From Polaromonas sp. UBA4122 (lineage in GTDB: Bacteria; Pseudomonadota; Gammaproteobacteria; Burkholderiales; Burkholderiaceae_C): a stretch of DNA of 56,889 nt. This document shows positions 15,791-22,925 of this stretch, piece by piece. The notes beneath the pieces are model-generated. The model was not told the origin of the DNA and made no database searches. It saw nothing but the letters and a program-made list of their open reading frames with translations. The DNA lies in contig DFWY01000157.1 in assembly GCA_002381615.1 (NCBI GenBank), forward strand, positions 1 through 56,889. Reading direction: 5' to 3'. Position numbers and translations under genes: made by a program. The stretch's first letter is position 1; every line of letters starts with the position of its first letter.

Positions 15791-16993
15791 TCAGGGCTGC
15801 TCAGCCGCTGCAAAGCCGGCCGCGTTCAGCGTTGCCAGCACCTGCGCAATGTGATCGCGCCCGCGCGTCTGGATCACCAGTTCAATCTCCACATTCTGGG
15901 CCGACAACATGGTGAAGGCGCGCTGGTGGTGTACCTCGTCAATGTTGGCGCCGGCGTCGGCTACCGTGGCGGTGATCCGGGCCAGCGAGCCGGGGATATC
16001 GCGCGCACTGACCTTGATGCGGGCCAGCCGCCCGGCGCGCACCATGCCGCGTTCGATGATGGCGGCCAGCAGCAGCGGGTCAATATTGCCGCCGCACAGC
16101 ACCAGCCCGACTTTTCTGCCGGCAAAGCGTGCCGGGTATTTGAGCAGCGCCGCCAGCCCGGCCGCGCCCGCGCCTTCGACCAGGGTTTTTTCAATTTCGA
16201 GCAGCATCACGATGGCCTGCTCAATGTCACCTTCGTCGACCAGCACCAGGTCGTCAACCAGTCTTGCAATGATGGCTTGCGTAATAAGGCCCGGCGTGCC
16301 GACCGCAATGCCATCGGCAATGGTGCTGCTGCCTTGCGGGTAGTGGGTGCCCTTGATGGCGTTGACCATGCCGGGAAAGCGCGAGGTTTGCACGCCGACG
16401 ACTTCAATGCCGGGCCTGAGGGCTTTGGCCGCCGTGGCGATTCCCGCAATCAGGCCGCCGCCGCCCACGGCGATGACCAGGGTGTCCAGGTCCGGCACGG
16501 CCTGCAGCATTTCGAGCCCGACGGTGCCCTGGCCGGCCACGATGGCTTCGTCGTCATAGGGGTGGACAAAGACCAGGCCCTCGCGTTCGGCCAGCGCCAG
16601 CGCATGGGCGTGCGATTCATCGAGCGTATCGCCGTGCAGCACTACCTCGGCGCCAAAGCTGCGGGTGCGCTCAATCTTCACGCCCGGGGTGAAGCGCGGC
16701 ATCACGATGACGGCGCGCACGCCCAGGCGCTGCGCGTGATAGGCCACACCCTGGGCATGGTTGCCCGCGCTCATGGCAATCACGCCGCGGCGCCGTTCGT
16801 CGGCTGAAAGTTGTGCGAGTTTGTTACAGGCGCCACGCTCCTTGAAAGAGGCCGTGTACTGCAGGTTTTCAAACTTCAGGTAAATCTGCGCCCCGGTCAG
16901 CTGCGACAGCGTCTTGGACGCTACGCAGGGCGTGTTCAACAAATGGCCCTGCAGGCGCTGGGCGGCTTGTTCGATATCGGTCAGGCTGAGCAT
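15791..16993 (-). CDS. ilvA: Threonine ammonia-lyase with ACT domain
   Basis: 400 residues. A PLP enzyme that deaminates threonine to 2-oxobutanoate, the first step of isoleucine synthesis. The PLP lysine is K51 in ASFKERGA, the SAGNHAQGVA loop follows, and the glycine-rich phosphate loop is VGGGGLIAG. A single ACT domain covers about residues 320-400, as in the shorter TdcB-like forms, not the 500-residue IlvA with two ACT-like domains. ATG 16993 has AAGGA upstream; a GTG at 17011 is less likely. Confidence 0.92.
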   Translation of the reverse strand: MLSLTDIEQAAQRLQGHLLNTPCVASKTLSQLTGAQIYLKFENLQYTASFKERGACNKLAQLSADERRRGVIAMSAGNHAQGVAYHAQRLGVRAVIVMPRFTPGVKIERTRSFGAEVVLHGDTLDESHAHALALAEREGLVFVHPYDDEAIVAGQGTVGLEMLQAVPDLDTLVIAVGGGGLIAGIATAAKALRPGIEVVGVQTSRFPGMVNAIKGTHYPQGSSTIADGIAVGTPGLITQAIIARLVDDLVLVDEGDIEQAIVMLLEIEKTLVEGAGAAGLAALLKYPARFAGRKVGLVLCGGNIDPLLLAAIIERGMVRAGRLARIKVSARDIPGSLARITATVADAGANIDEVHHQRAFTMLSAQNVEIELVIQTRGRDHIAQVLATLNAAGFAAAEQP

Positions 16994-17308
16994 GAAATTC
17001 CTTATGGGCACGGGGCGCGGGCCATGGTCCCGATTTTTGCATAGCGGGAACGCGAACCCCCTGGACCATCACCGGGAATGACCGCGGCAGCAGAGGGGGC
17101 AATGGCTGGGTTTTGACGGCTCCAGCACTGCGCCGTGCCGGGGCAAGAAGTTTTTCAAAAGGTTTCAATATTTGGTGCAGCGCAAGGTTGCAATTGCAGG
17201 GCTTAGGGCGCATAGTAATTTCAAGAGAGTGTCCCCGTCTGCCGCCTCGCCGTCACTGGCTTGGTGGTGTTTTCAACCCAGCTCCAACTTTTGAAAAGGA
17301 GTCTCTTT
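16994..17308. other. Divergent intergenic region ilvA-hpf
   Basis: 315 bases with the promoters of two divergent genes. I see no repeat or small gene and no confident promoter boxes. Confidence 0.4.
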
Positions 17309-17641
17309 ATGAACTTGACGATCAGCGGTCACCACCTTGAAGTTACCCCCGCGCTGCGCGGCTATGTAACCAGCAAGCTGGATCGGATTACCCGGCATTT
17401 TGACCAGGTAGTCGATGTGAAAGTCCTGTTGACAGTGGACAACATGAAAGAAAAGGAAAGACGCCAGCGGGCCGGGTGCAATTTGCATGTCAAGGGCCGC
17501 GACCTGTTTGTCGAATGTTCTCACGCTGATCTTTACGCCGCAGTCGATCAATTGACTGACAAACTGGACCGCCAGGTAGGGCGTTACAAAACCAGAACCC
17601 AGGATCACCATCACGCTTCCGCCAAGCGGGAAGTTGAATAG
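17309..17641 (+). CDS. hpf: Ribosome hibernation promoting factor
   Basis: 110 residues, the short HPF form without the C-terminal dimerisation domain. It binds the decoding centre of idle 70S ribosomes and helps form 100S dimers. [38 protein letters not shown] and [17 protein letters not shown] fit the beta-alpha fold of the family. AAAGGAG stands before the ATG. In many betaproteobacteria rpoN is directly upstream and ptsN directly downstream; here ilvA is upstream and 300 bases of repeats separate ptsN. Confidence 0.93.
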   Translation: MNLTISGHHLEVTPALRGYVTSKLDRITRHFDQVVDVKVLLTVDNMKEKERRQRAGCNLHVKGRDLFVECSHADLYAAVDQLTDKLDRQVGRYKTRTQDHHHASAKREVE

Positions 17642-17653
17642 CTGATATAGATA

Positions 17654-17737
17654 GCCCCCACGCTGGTCGCTTCGCATACTGCGCTGCCCCCCGAGGGGGC
17701 TGAACTTGCTTGGGGCGGCCCGGCGCTGCGTTCGCTA
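17654..17737 (+). repeat. GCCCCC-hairpin repeat, tandem unit 1
   Basis: GCCCCCACGCTGGTCGCTTC, then a TACTGCGCTGCCCCCCGAG hairpin with GGGGGC, CTGAACTTGCTTGGGGCGG and CCCGGCGCTGCGTTCGCTA. About 84 bases, followed at once by a second unit. Confidence 0.75.
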
Positions 17738-17820
17738 GCCCCTACGCTGGTCGCTTCGCGTACTGCGCTGCCCCCCAGGGGGCTGAACTTACTTGGGGCG
17801 GCCCGGCGCTGCGTTCGGTG
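17738..17820 (+). repeat. GCCCCC-hairpin repeat, tandem unit 2
   Basis: Begins GCCCCTACGCTGGTCGCTTC and repeats unit 1 with few changes, including GCCCCCCAGGGGGC and the CCCGGCGCTGCGTTCG end. The two units sit between hpf and ptsN. Confidence 0.75.
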
Positions 17821-17860
17821 GTTTCTGCGTCCATCGCTTTGCATGCAGCGAAACCCTGGT

Positions 17861-17893
17861 AAAAGCTGCTTGCCTCTTCAAGCGGCTTTTTTT
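17861..17893 (+). terminator. Rho-independent terminator between hpf and ptsN
   Basis: AAAAGCTGCTTG pairs with CAAGCGGCTTTT around the loop CCTCTT, followed by more T residues. It would end transcription coming from hpf, so ptsN needs its own promoter; CATAAT at 17928-17933 is a possible -10. Confidence 0.8.
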
Positions 17894-17953
17894 ATGCCAG
17901 TTTTTCTGCCCCGGCCGCGGTAAAGTGCATAATTCGGCGACTTGAAGATTGTT

Positions 17954-18427
17954 ATGAACCGTCTTGCGCAAATTTTGCCCCCCTCCCAAGTGCTGGTCAG
18001 TGTTGAAGCGACCAGCAAAAAGCGTGCTTTTGAAGAAGCCGGCCTGTTGTTTGAAAACCAGCGTGGCCTGAACCGCGCCCTGATCACCGACAGTCTGTTC
18101 GCCCGTGAGCGCCTGGGATCGACCGGCCTGGGCCATGGGGTGGCCATTCCGCATGGCCGCATCAAGGGCCTGAAAGCGCCGATGGCTGCGGTATTCCTGC
18201 TGCAAACGCCCATCGGTTTCGATGCGCCGGACGAGCAGCCCGTGGCCTTGCTTATTTTTCTGCTGGTGCCTGAGGCCGCCACCCAGAAACACCTGGAAAT
18301 CCTCTCCGAAATTGCCGAGTTGCTGAGCGACAGCACGCTGCGCGAGCAGCTCATAGCCAGCACCGATGCAGCGGCGCTGTACCACCTGATTGCTTCCTGG
18401 CACTCGGTCCAGGAAGTCAGCTCTTAG
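17954..18427 (+). CDS. ptsN: PTS IIA-like nitrogen regulatory protein
   Basis: 157 residues, EIIA-Ntr. It is the terminal phosphate acceptor of the nitrogen PTS and affects potassium and sigma-54-related processes. The phosphorylated histidine lies in GHGVAIPHGR, and LLVPEAATQKHLEILSEIAE is typical of the fold. ATG 17954 is preferred over TTG 17942; the ribosome site is weak. hprK follows 58 bases downstream, a standard pairing. Confidence 0.92.
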   Translation: MNRLAQILPPSQVLVSVEATSKKRAFEEAGLLFENQRGLNRALITDSLFARERLGSTGLGHGVAIPHGRIKGLKAPMAAVFLLQTPIGFDAPDEQPVALLIFLLVPEAATQKHLEILSEIAELLSDSTLREQLIASTDAAALYHLIASWHSVQEVSS

Positions 18428-18485
18428 TGTGCCATCCAGCGTGCAACACCACTCCAGCCCTCTGGATATTGAATAGCAGGCCGGC

Positions 18486-19436
18486 ATGAAGCCCACCGTT
18501 GTCAGCGCTGAAGTTTTGTTTGAAGACCACCGCGCCACCCTGAAATGGGAATGGGTGGCCGGTCTGGGCGCCTCTGAAAGGCGTTTTGACGAAGTCGCCG
18601 TGCGCGCCGCGCGGTCCGGAGCCGATCTGGTCGGTTACCTCAACTACATACACCCTTACCGCGTGCAGATTCTGGGCGAGCGGGAAGTCGCCTACCTCAC
18701 CAATGCCCGCCCAGAGGACTGCGCCCGGCGCGTCTCGCGCATCATCACGCTGGAGCCGCCGGTGCTGATCATGGCCGACGGCCAGGCGGCCCCCGACACG
18801 CTGCTGCAGTTGTGCGAGGAGGCGCAGCTGCCCATGTTTGCCACGCCGGAGTCGGCCGCCTTCGTGATTGACGTGCTGCGGGCCTATTTGTCCAGGCATT
18901 TTGCCGACCGCACTTCCATGCACGGAGTGTTCATGGACATTCTGGGCATGGGGGTCATGATCACCGGCGAGTCGGGGCTGGGTAAAAGTGAACTGGGGCT
19001 GGAGCTGATTTCGCGCGGGCACGGCCTGGTGGCTGACGATGCGGTGGATTTATACCGCATCAACCAGACCACGATTGAAGGGCGTTGCCCCGATTTACTG
19101 CAAAACCTGCTGGAAGTGCGCGGCATCGGCCTGCTGGATATGAAAGCCATTTTTGGCGAGACGGCGGTTCGCCGCAGGATGCGGCTCAGGACGATCGTGC
19201 ATCTGGTGCGCCGCGAAACGCTGGAACGCGAGTACGAACGCATTCCCTACGAGCCGCTCACGCAGGACGTGCTGGGCATTCCCGTGCGCAAGGTCATCAT
19301 CCAGGTGGAAGCCGGCCGCAACATTGCCGTGCTGGTCGAAGCCGCGGTGCGCAACGCCATTTTGCAGCTGCGCGGCATCAATACCTACCAGGAGTTCGTG
19401 GAGCGCCACCGCAAGGCCATGGAACAGGACGACTGA
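18486..19436 (+). CDS. hprK: HPr kinase/phosphorylase
   Basis: 316 residues. It phosphorylates HPr on Ser46 and reverses this, linking carbon status to the PTS. An N-terminal domain (to about residue 130) precedes the kinase core with Walker A GESGLGKS (161-168), the DDAVDLYRI region and the C-terminal HprK signature around [20 protein letters not shown]. The length is normal. It follows ptsN in the same direction. Confidence 0.95.
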   Translation: MKPTVVSAEVLFEDHRATLKWEWVAGLGASERRFDEVAVRAARSGADLVGYLNYIHPYRVQILGEREVAYLTNARPEDCARRVSRIITLEPPVLIMADGQAAPDTLLQLCEEAQLPMFATPESAAFVIDVLRAYLSRHFADRTSMHGVFMDILGMGVMITGESGLGKSELGLELISRGHGLVADDAVDLYRINQTTIEGRCPDLLQNLLEVRGIGLLDMKAIFGETAVRRRMRLRTIVHLVRRETLEREYERIPYEPLTQDVLGIPVRKVIIQVEAGRNIAVLVEAAVRNAILQLRGINTYQEFVERHRKAMEQDD

Positions 19437-19445
19437 GCGCCGCCT

Positions 19446-19520
19446 TACAGCTTTCAGCTATCAAATAAATAGCTGTATACGCCCGTCCTGCTTGGGCTGG
19501 AAGGTGTTTTTACTCTTAAA
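19446..19520 (+). repeat. AGCTAT-type repeat between convergent hprK and fur
   Basis: CAGCTATCAAATAAATAGCT gives a 7-bp stem with a CAAATAA loop, followed by CGCCCGTCCTGCTTGGGC and a TGTTTTTACTC tail. In this position it probably serves as terminator for both genes. Confidence 0.65.
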
Positions 19521-19523
19521 AAC

Positions 19524-19973
19524 TCAGGGATGATGACGCACAGGCGCCGCTCCCCGGTTGGGGCAGTTGTCTTTGGTGCAATTGGCGTAGATCGACAGGG
19601 CATGGTCGGCGATGGCAAACCCCTTGGCCTTGGCCACCGCATGCTGGCGTTTTTCAATCTCGGCGTCGTAAAACTCCTCGACCTTGCCGCAGTCCAGGCA
19701 GACCAGATGGTCGTGGTGCTGGCCTTCATTGATCTCGTAAACCGCCTTGCCTGACTCGAAATTGTTGCGGTTGAGCAGGCCGGCCTGCTCAAACTGGGTC
19801 AATACCCGGTAAACCGTGGCCAGACCGATATCCGAGCGGTCTTCCAGCAGCACCCTGAAAACGTCTTCCGCCGTCATGTGGCGCTGTTTGCCGACCTGAA
19901 AAATCTCCAGAATCTTCAGGCGCGGCAAGGTTGCCTTGAGGCCGGTGCTTTTCAACTCGTCAATGTTGCTCAT
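19524..19973 (-). CDS. fur: Ferric uptake regulator
   Basis: 149 residues. Fur represses iron-uptake genes when bound to Fe2+. The winged-helix part ([36 protein letters not shown]) is followed by [16 protein letters not shown] and the second Cys pair [10 protein letters not shown] that bind structural zinc. ATG 19973 gives the normal start MSNIDELK. It is divergent from bamE, an arrangement common in beta- and gammaproteobacteria. Confidence 0.96.
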   Translation of the reverse strand: MSNIDELKSTGLKATLPRLKILEIFQVGKQRHMTAEDVFRVLLEDRSDIGLATVYRVLTQFEQAGLLNRNNFESGKAVYEINEGQHHDHLVCLDCGKVEEFYDAEIEKRQHAVAKAKGFAIADHALSIYANCTKDNCPNRGAAPVRHHP

Positions 19974-20078
19974 GGAAATCTCTCTGGGGGAAAACGGGGC
20001 GCAGCCCATACGGCTTGGGCCGGGCCAAGCCGCACCCAGCCGCTACAATGATCAATCATATCGCTACACCCCTTTACC

Positions 20079-20669
20079 ATGTCAGCCATGTCTGCAAATC
20101 ATCATCACGGCGTTCACACAGCTTTCATCGTCATGGCCTGTACGCTACTGGCGTCCTGCAGCAGCGGGACTTCTGGCATGAGTCGCAGCCCGATCAACCC
20201 GGTCAACTGGATCACCCCCTACAAGGTAGACGTCATCCAGGGCAACTTCATCTCCAGCGAACAGGTCGGGCAACTCCGGCCCGGCTTGAGCCGCGATCAG
20301 GTCAAGGCGGTGCTTGGCACGCCCCTGATGGCCAGCCTGTTTCACGCTGACCGGTGGGACTACGTTTTTACCTTGACGCGGCAGGGCGTAGCGCCCCAGT
20401 CTTTCAAGTACACGGTGTTTTTCAAGGGTGACCAGCTGGAGCGCTTTGAGGGCGACGCCATGCCGAGTGAAGCGGAGTTCATCTCCAAGCTGGATTCCAA
20501 ACGCAAGTTCGGCAAGGTGCCCGTTCTGGAAGCCACCGAAGAGCAGCTCAAGGCCGCTGAAAAGTCGTCCGCCGCCAAGCCGGCCTCCAACGGCGCAGCT
20601 GCCGCGGCCAGCGTGCCAGGAGGCCCGCAGACCACGGTCTACCCACCGCTCGAGAGTCCGAAACAGTGA
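20079..20669 (+). CDS. bamE: Outer membrane assembly lipoprotein BamE (OmlA/SmpA)
   Basis: 196 residues. BamE is a lipoprotein of the BAM complex that inserts outer-membrane beta-barrels. A lipobox LLASC places the lipidated Cys at residue 27. The SmpA/OmlA domain follows ([40 protein letters not shown]). The Ala/Pro-rich C-terminal tail is longer than in E. coli BamE, as in other Comamonadaceae. TACAAT at 20044-20049 may be its -10. Its stop overlaps a possible GTG of dapB. Confidence 0.92.
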   Translation: MSAMSANHHHGVHTAFIVMACTLLASCSSGTSGMSRSPINPVNWITPYKVDVIQGNFISSEQVGQLRPGLSRDQVKAVLGTPLMASLFHADRWDYVFTLTRQGVAPQSFKYTVFFKGDQLERFEGDAMPSEAEFISKLDSKRKFGKVPVLEATEEQLKAAEKSSAAKPASNGAAAAASVPGGPQTTVYPPLESPKQ

Positions 20670-20680
20670 GCGGGGGCGGC

Positions 20681-21508
20681 ATGGCGGAGGCAATGACGAA
20701 GTCTGGCCATCATCGGATCGCGGTTGCCGGTGCCAGTGGCCGCATGGGCCAGATGCTGATTGAAGCGGTGAGCGCCAGCACGGACTGCCTGCTGACGGGC
20801 GCGCTCGATGTGGCTGGCAGCCCTGCGATGGGCCTTGACGCCGCCGCTTTTTCCGGCCGCTCCAGCGGCGTCCTTATCAGCGCGGACCTTCGCCAGGGGC
20901 TTAAAAATTCCCGCGTGCTGATTGACTTTACCCGGCCTGAGGGCACCCTGGCCCATTTGGCGGTCTGCCGCGAACTGGGCGTCAAGCTGGTGATAGGTAC
21001 CACCGGCTTTTCAGAGGCCCAAAAAACCGAGATAGCGGCTGCCGCCCAGGACATCGCCATCGTCATGGCTCCCAACATGAGCGTGGGCGTCAATGTCACG
21101 CTCAAGCTGCTTGAGATGGCGGCCAAGGCGCTGTCCACCGGCTACGACATTGAAATCATTGAAGCGCACCATCGTCACAAGGTGGATGCGCCCTCGGGCA
21201 CTGCGCTGAAGATGGGCGAAGTGATCGCCGGTGCGCTGGGCCGTGACCTGAAGGATTGCGCCGTGTACGCGCGTGTAGGCGTGACCGGCGAGCGCGACCC
21301 TTCCAGCATTGGTTTTGCCACCATCCGTGGCGGCGACATCGTGGGCGACCACACCGTGCTGTTCGCCGGCATCGGCGAGCGCATCGAGATCAGCCACAAG
21401 TCGTCAAGCCGTGCCACCTACGCCCAGGGCAGCCTGCGCGCCGCCCGCTTTCTGGACAGTCAGGCCGTCGGCCTTTTTGACATGTTTGATGTGCTGGGCT
21501 TGAAATGA
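20681..21508 (+). CDS. dapB: 4-hydroxy-tetrahydrodipicolinate reductase
   Basis: 275 residues. DapB reduces the cyclic intermediate of lysine and diaminopimelate synthesis with NAD(P)H. The nucleotide-binding loop is [10 protein letters not shown]; the catalytic region [20 protein letters not shown] holds the paired His and the Lys. The start is not certain: GTG 20666 overlaps the bamE stop, and ATG 20693 gives the length closest to E. coli; ATG 20681 follows a G-rich stretch. Confidence 0.94.
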   Translation: MAEAMTKSGHHRIAVAGASGRMGQMLIEAVSASTDCLLTGALDVAGSPAMGLDAAAFSGRSSGVLISADLRQGLKNSRVLIDFTRPEGTLAHLAVCRELGVKLVIGTTGFSEAQKTEIAAAAQDIAIVMAPNMSVGVNVTLKLLEMAAKALSTGYDIEIIEAHHRHKVDAPSGTALKMGEVIAGALGRDLKDCAVYARVGVTGERDPSSIGFATIRGGDIVGDHTVLFAGIGERIEISHKSSSRATYAQGSLRAARFLDSQAVGLFDMFDVLGLK

Positions 21509-21547
21509 GCGCAGCACACGCCGTAACACGCGTGGGGTAACACGGCG

Positions 21548-22372
21548 GTGAACTTTCTTGACCTCATGACCCAAGGCGGCCTCGTTAGTCAGCTGGTCGC
21601 TGCGCTGTTGCTGGCCATGTCGGTTGCCAGCTGGGTTGTGATCCTGTGGAAGGTCTGGCTGCTGCGCCGTGCCGTGGGCGATGTAGCGCGCAGCACGGCA
21701 GCCTTCTGGCAGTCGGCGTCGGTTGAGGAAGCCAGCGAGAAAGTCGCGGCGTTTGACCGGGAGGCGCTGGTGTTGCCGCTTATCGCGGCGACAAAAATCA
21801 AGGCCAATGGAACCTTGGCTTCGGCCGGCGACAAGGCACAGCAGTTGACCCGTGTGCTGCGCGATGCCCTGCACGCCGCACTGCACAAGCTGCAGTTTGG
21901 CCAGGTATTGCTGGCCACCGTCGGCTCCACCGCGCCCTTCGTCGGCCTGCTGGGGACGGTCTGGGGCATTTACCATGCGCTGATCGGCATGGCGTCCGCG
22001 GGTCAAGTCACGATTGACAAGGTTTCAGGGCCGGTCGGCGAGGCGCTCATCATGACGGCCGCCGGCTTGGCGGTAGCGATTCCTGCCGTCCTGGCCTACA
22101 ACATCTTTGGCCGCACCATTGGCCGCATCGAGGCCGACCTCGAAGGCTTTGCGCTCGATTTGCGCGAGTTATTGGCCCCCACGCTTGTCGCTTCGCGTAC
22201 TGCGCTGCCCCCCGAGGGGGCTGATTTCCCTAGGGGCGGCCCGGCGGAAAATCTGACCCCCACGCTTGTCGCTTCGGGTACTGCGTTGCCCCCCGAGGGG
22301 GCTGATTTCCCTAGGGGCGGCCCGGCGGAAAATCTGACGGCTCCTGCATCCACGCCGGACGAATCGCGATGA
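21548..22372 (+). CDS. exbB: ExbB/TolQ-type proton channel protein with repeat-derived tail
   Basis: 274 residues; members are usually about 210-240. With ExbD it forms the proton-driven stator that energises TonB or Tol transport. One membrane helix near the N-terminus and two in the region TVGSTAPFVGLLGTVWGIYH and ALIMTAAGLAVAIPAVLAYN match the family. Residues 210-263 are two 27-residue copies of PTLVASxTALPPEGADF-type sequence encoded by an 81-bp dispersed repeat in tandem; they are not part of the family fold. Start is GTG 21548. exbD overlaps the stop by 4 bases. Confidence 0.92.
   Translation: MNFLDLMTQGGLVSQLVAALLLAMSVASWVVILWKVWLLRRAVGDVARSTAAFWQSASVEEASEKVAAFDREALVLPLIAATKIKANGTLASAGDKAQQLTRVLRDALHAALHKLQFGQVLLATVGSTAPFVGLLGTVWGIYHALIGMASAGQVTIDKVSGPVGEALIMTAAGLAVAIPAVLAYNIFGRTIGRIEADLEGFALDLRELLAPTLVASRTALPPEGADFPRGGPAENLTPTLVASGTALPPEGADFPRGGPAENLTAPASTPDESR
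22176..22337 (+). repeat. Two tandem GCCCCC-hairpin repeats inside exbB
   Basis: Two units of 81 bases (22176-22256 and 22257-22337). Each carries CACGCTTGTCGCTTCG, the hairpin GCCCCCCGAGGGGGC and CTAGGGGCGGCCCGGCGG. They differ at only about two positions, so the duplication is recent. As 81 is a multiple of 3 the exbB frame stays open. Confidence 0.9.
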
Positions 22373-22797
22373 GTTTTGGCAGGCTCGAACGCACCCTGGG
22401 CGCGCAGCCCATGAGCGACATCAATGTGACGCCGCTGGTGGATGTGATGCTGGTGCTGGTGGTTATTTTCATCATCACGGCGCCCTTGCTGGCCAGCGCC
22501 ATCCGGCTCGATCTGCCAAAAACCGATGCAGCCAAGTCCGTCGAGGTCCCCCAATTTGTCACGCTGGTGGTTGATAAATCCGGCCAGGCTTTTCTGAATG
22601 ACAAGCCGGTGAAGCTGGACGAACTGGCACGCAAGCTGACGGAAACTGCCGTTCAAAACCCCGATACCGAAGTCCAGTTGCGGGCCGACGAAGCTGTGCC
22701 TTACGGCAAAGTCGTTGAGGTGATGGGGGTGGCGCAAAAAGCCGGCTTGAATCGCATCGGCTTCGTGGCGGACCCCAAGCCTGCGGCTCGACCGTAA
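22369..22797 (+). CDS. exbD: ExbD/TolR family protein
   Basis: 142 residues. A single N-terminal membrane helix (PLVDVMLVLVVIFIITAPLL) with the key Asp of the DINVTPLVD motif is followed by a periplasmic domain ending in EVMGVAQKAGLNRIGFV. Partner of ExbB in the proton-driven complex. ATGA overlap with exbB shows coupling. No tonB or tolA lies nearby. Confidence 0.94.
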   Translation: MSFGRLERTLGAQPMSDINVTPLVDVMLVLVVIFIITAPLLASAIRLDLPKTDAAKSVEVPQFVTLVVDKSGQAFLNDKPVKLDELARKLTETAVQNPDTEVQLRADEAVPYGKVVEVMGVAQKAGLNRIGFVADPKPAARP

Positions 22798-22828
22798 AAT
22801 TGGCTTGAACCCACCATTTTGAATATCT

Positions 22829-22861
22829 GGAAAAAGCGAGTGGACGCAGGTGGCTTTTTCC
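22829..22861 (+). terminator. Hairpin after exbD
   Basis: GGAAAAAGC and GCTTTTTCC form a 9-bp stem with a 15-base loop, 31 bases after the exbD stop. The T residues lie in the stem's right arm; a weak terminator or attenuator before leuS. Confidence 0.5.
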
Positions 22862-22925
22862 GCTGTCATTAACCGCCCGAAAGTACCGTGTGCCCGAGCG
22901 AGTGAAACCCTGGGGCGACCTATCC

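Larger units (their letters stand above)
15233..15796 (+). repeat. Direct repeat B (about 565 bp) flanking the toxin-antitoxin islet
   Basis: Partner of 12785-13349. Its last 6 bases overlap the end of ilvA, so this copy is in a normal gene context and copy A carries the stray ilvA tail. That makes B the likelier original. Confidence 0.9.

Noticed and set aside
15707-16807. 366-codon open frame on the plus strand opposite ilvA
   Set aside because: Shadow of ilvA; low-complexity translation without homology.
17654-17820. Tandem repeats considered as a CRISPR array
   Set aside because: Two units of about 84 bases directly next to each other, no spacers, and the same unit occurs at distant sites and inside exbB.
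22176-22337. Possible assembly artefact in exbB
   Set aside because: The two units differ at a couple of bases and stay in frame, so collapsed or duplicated reads are less likely than a real tandem; long reads would settle it.
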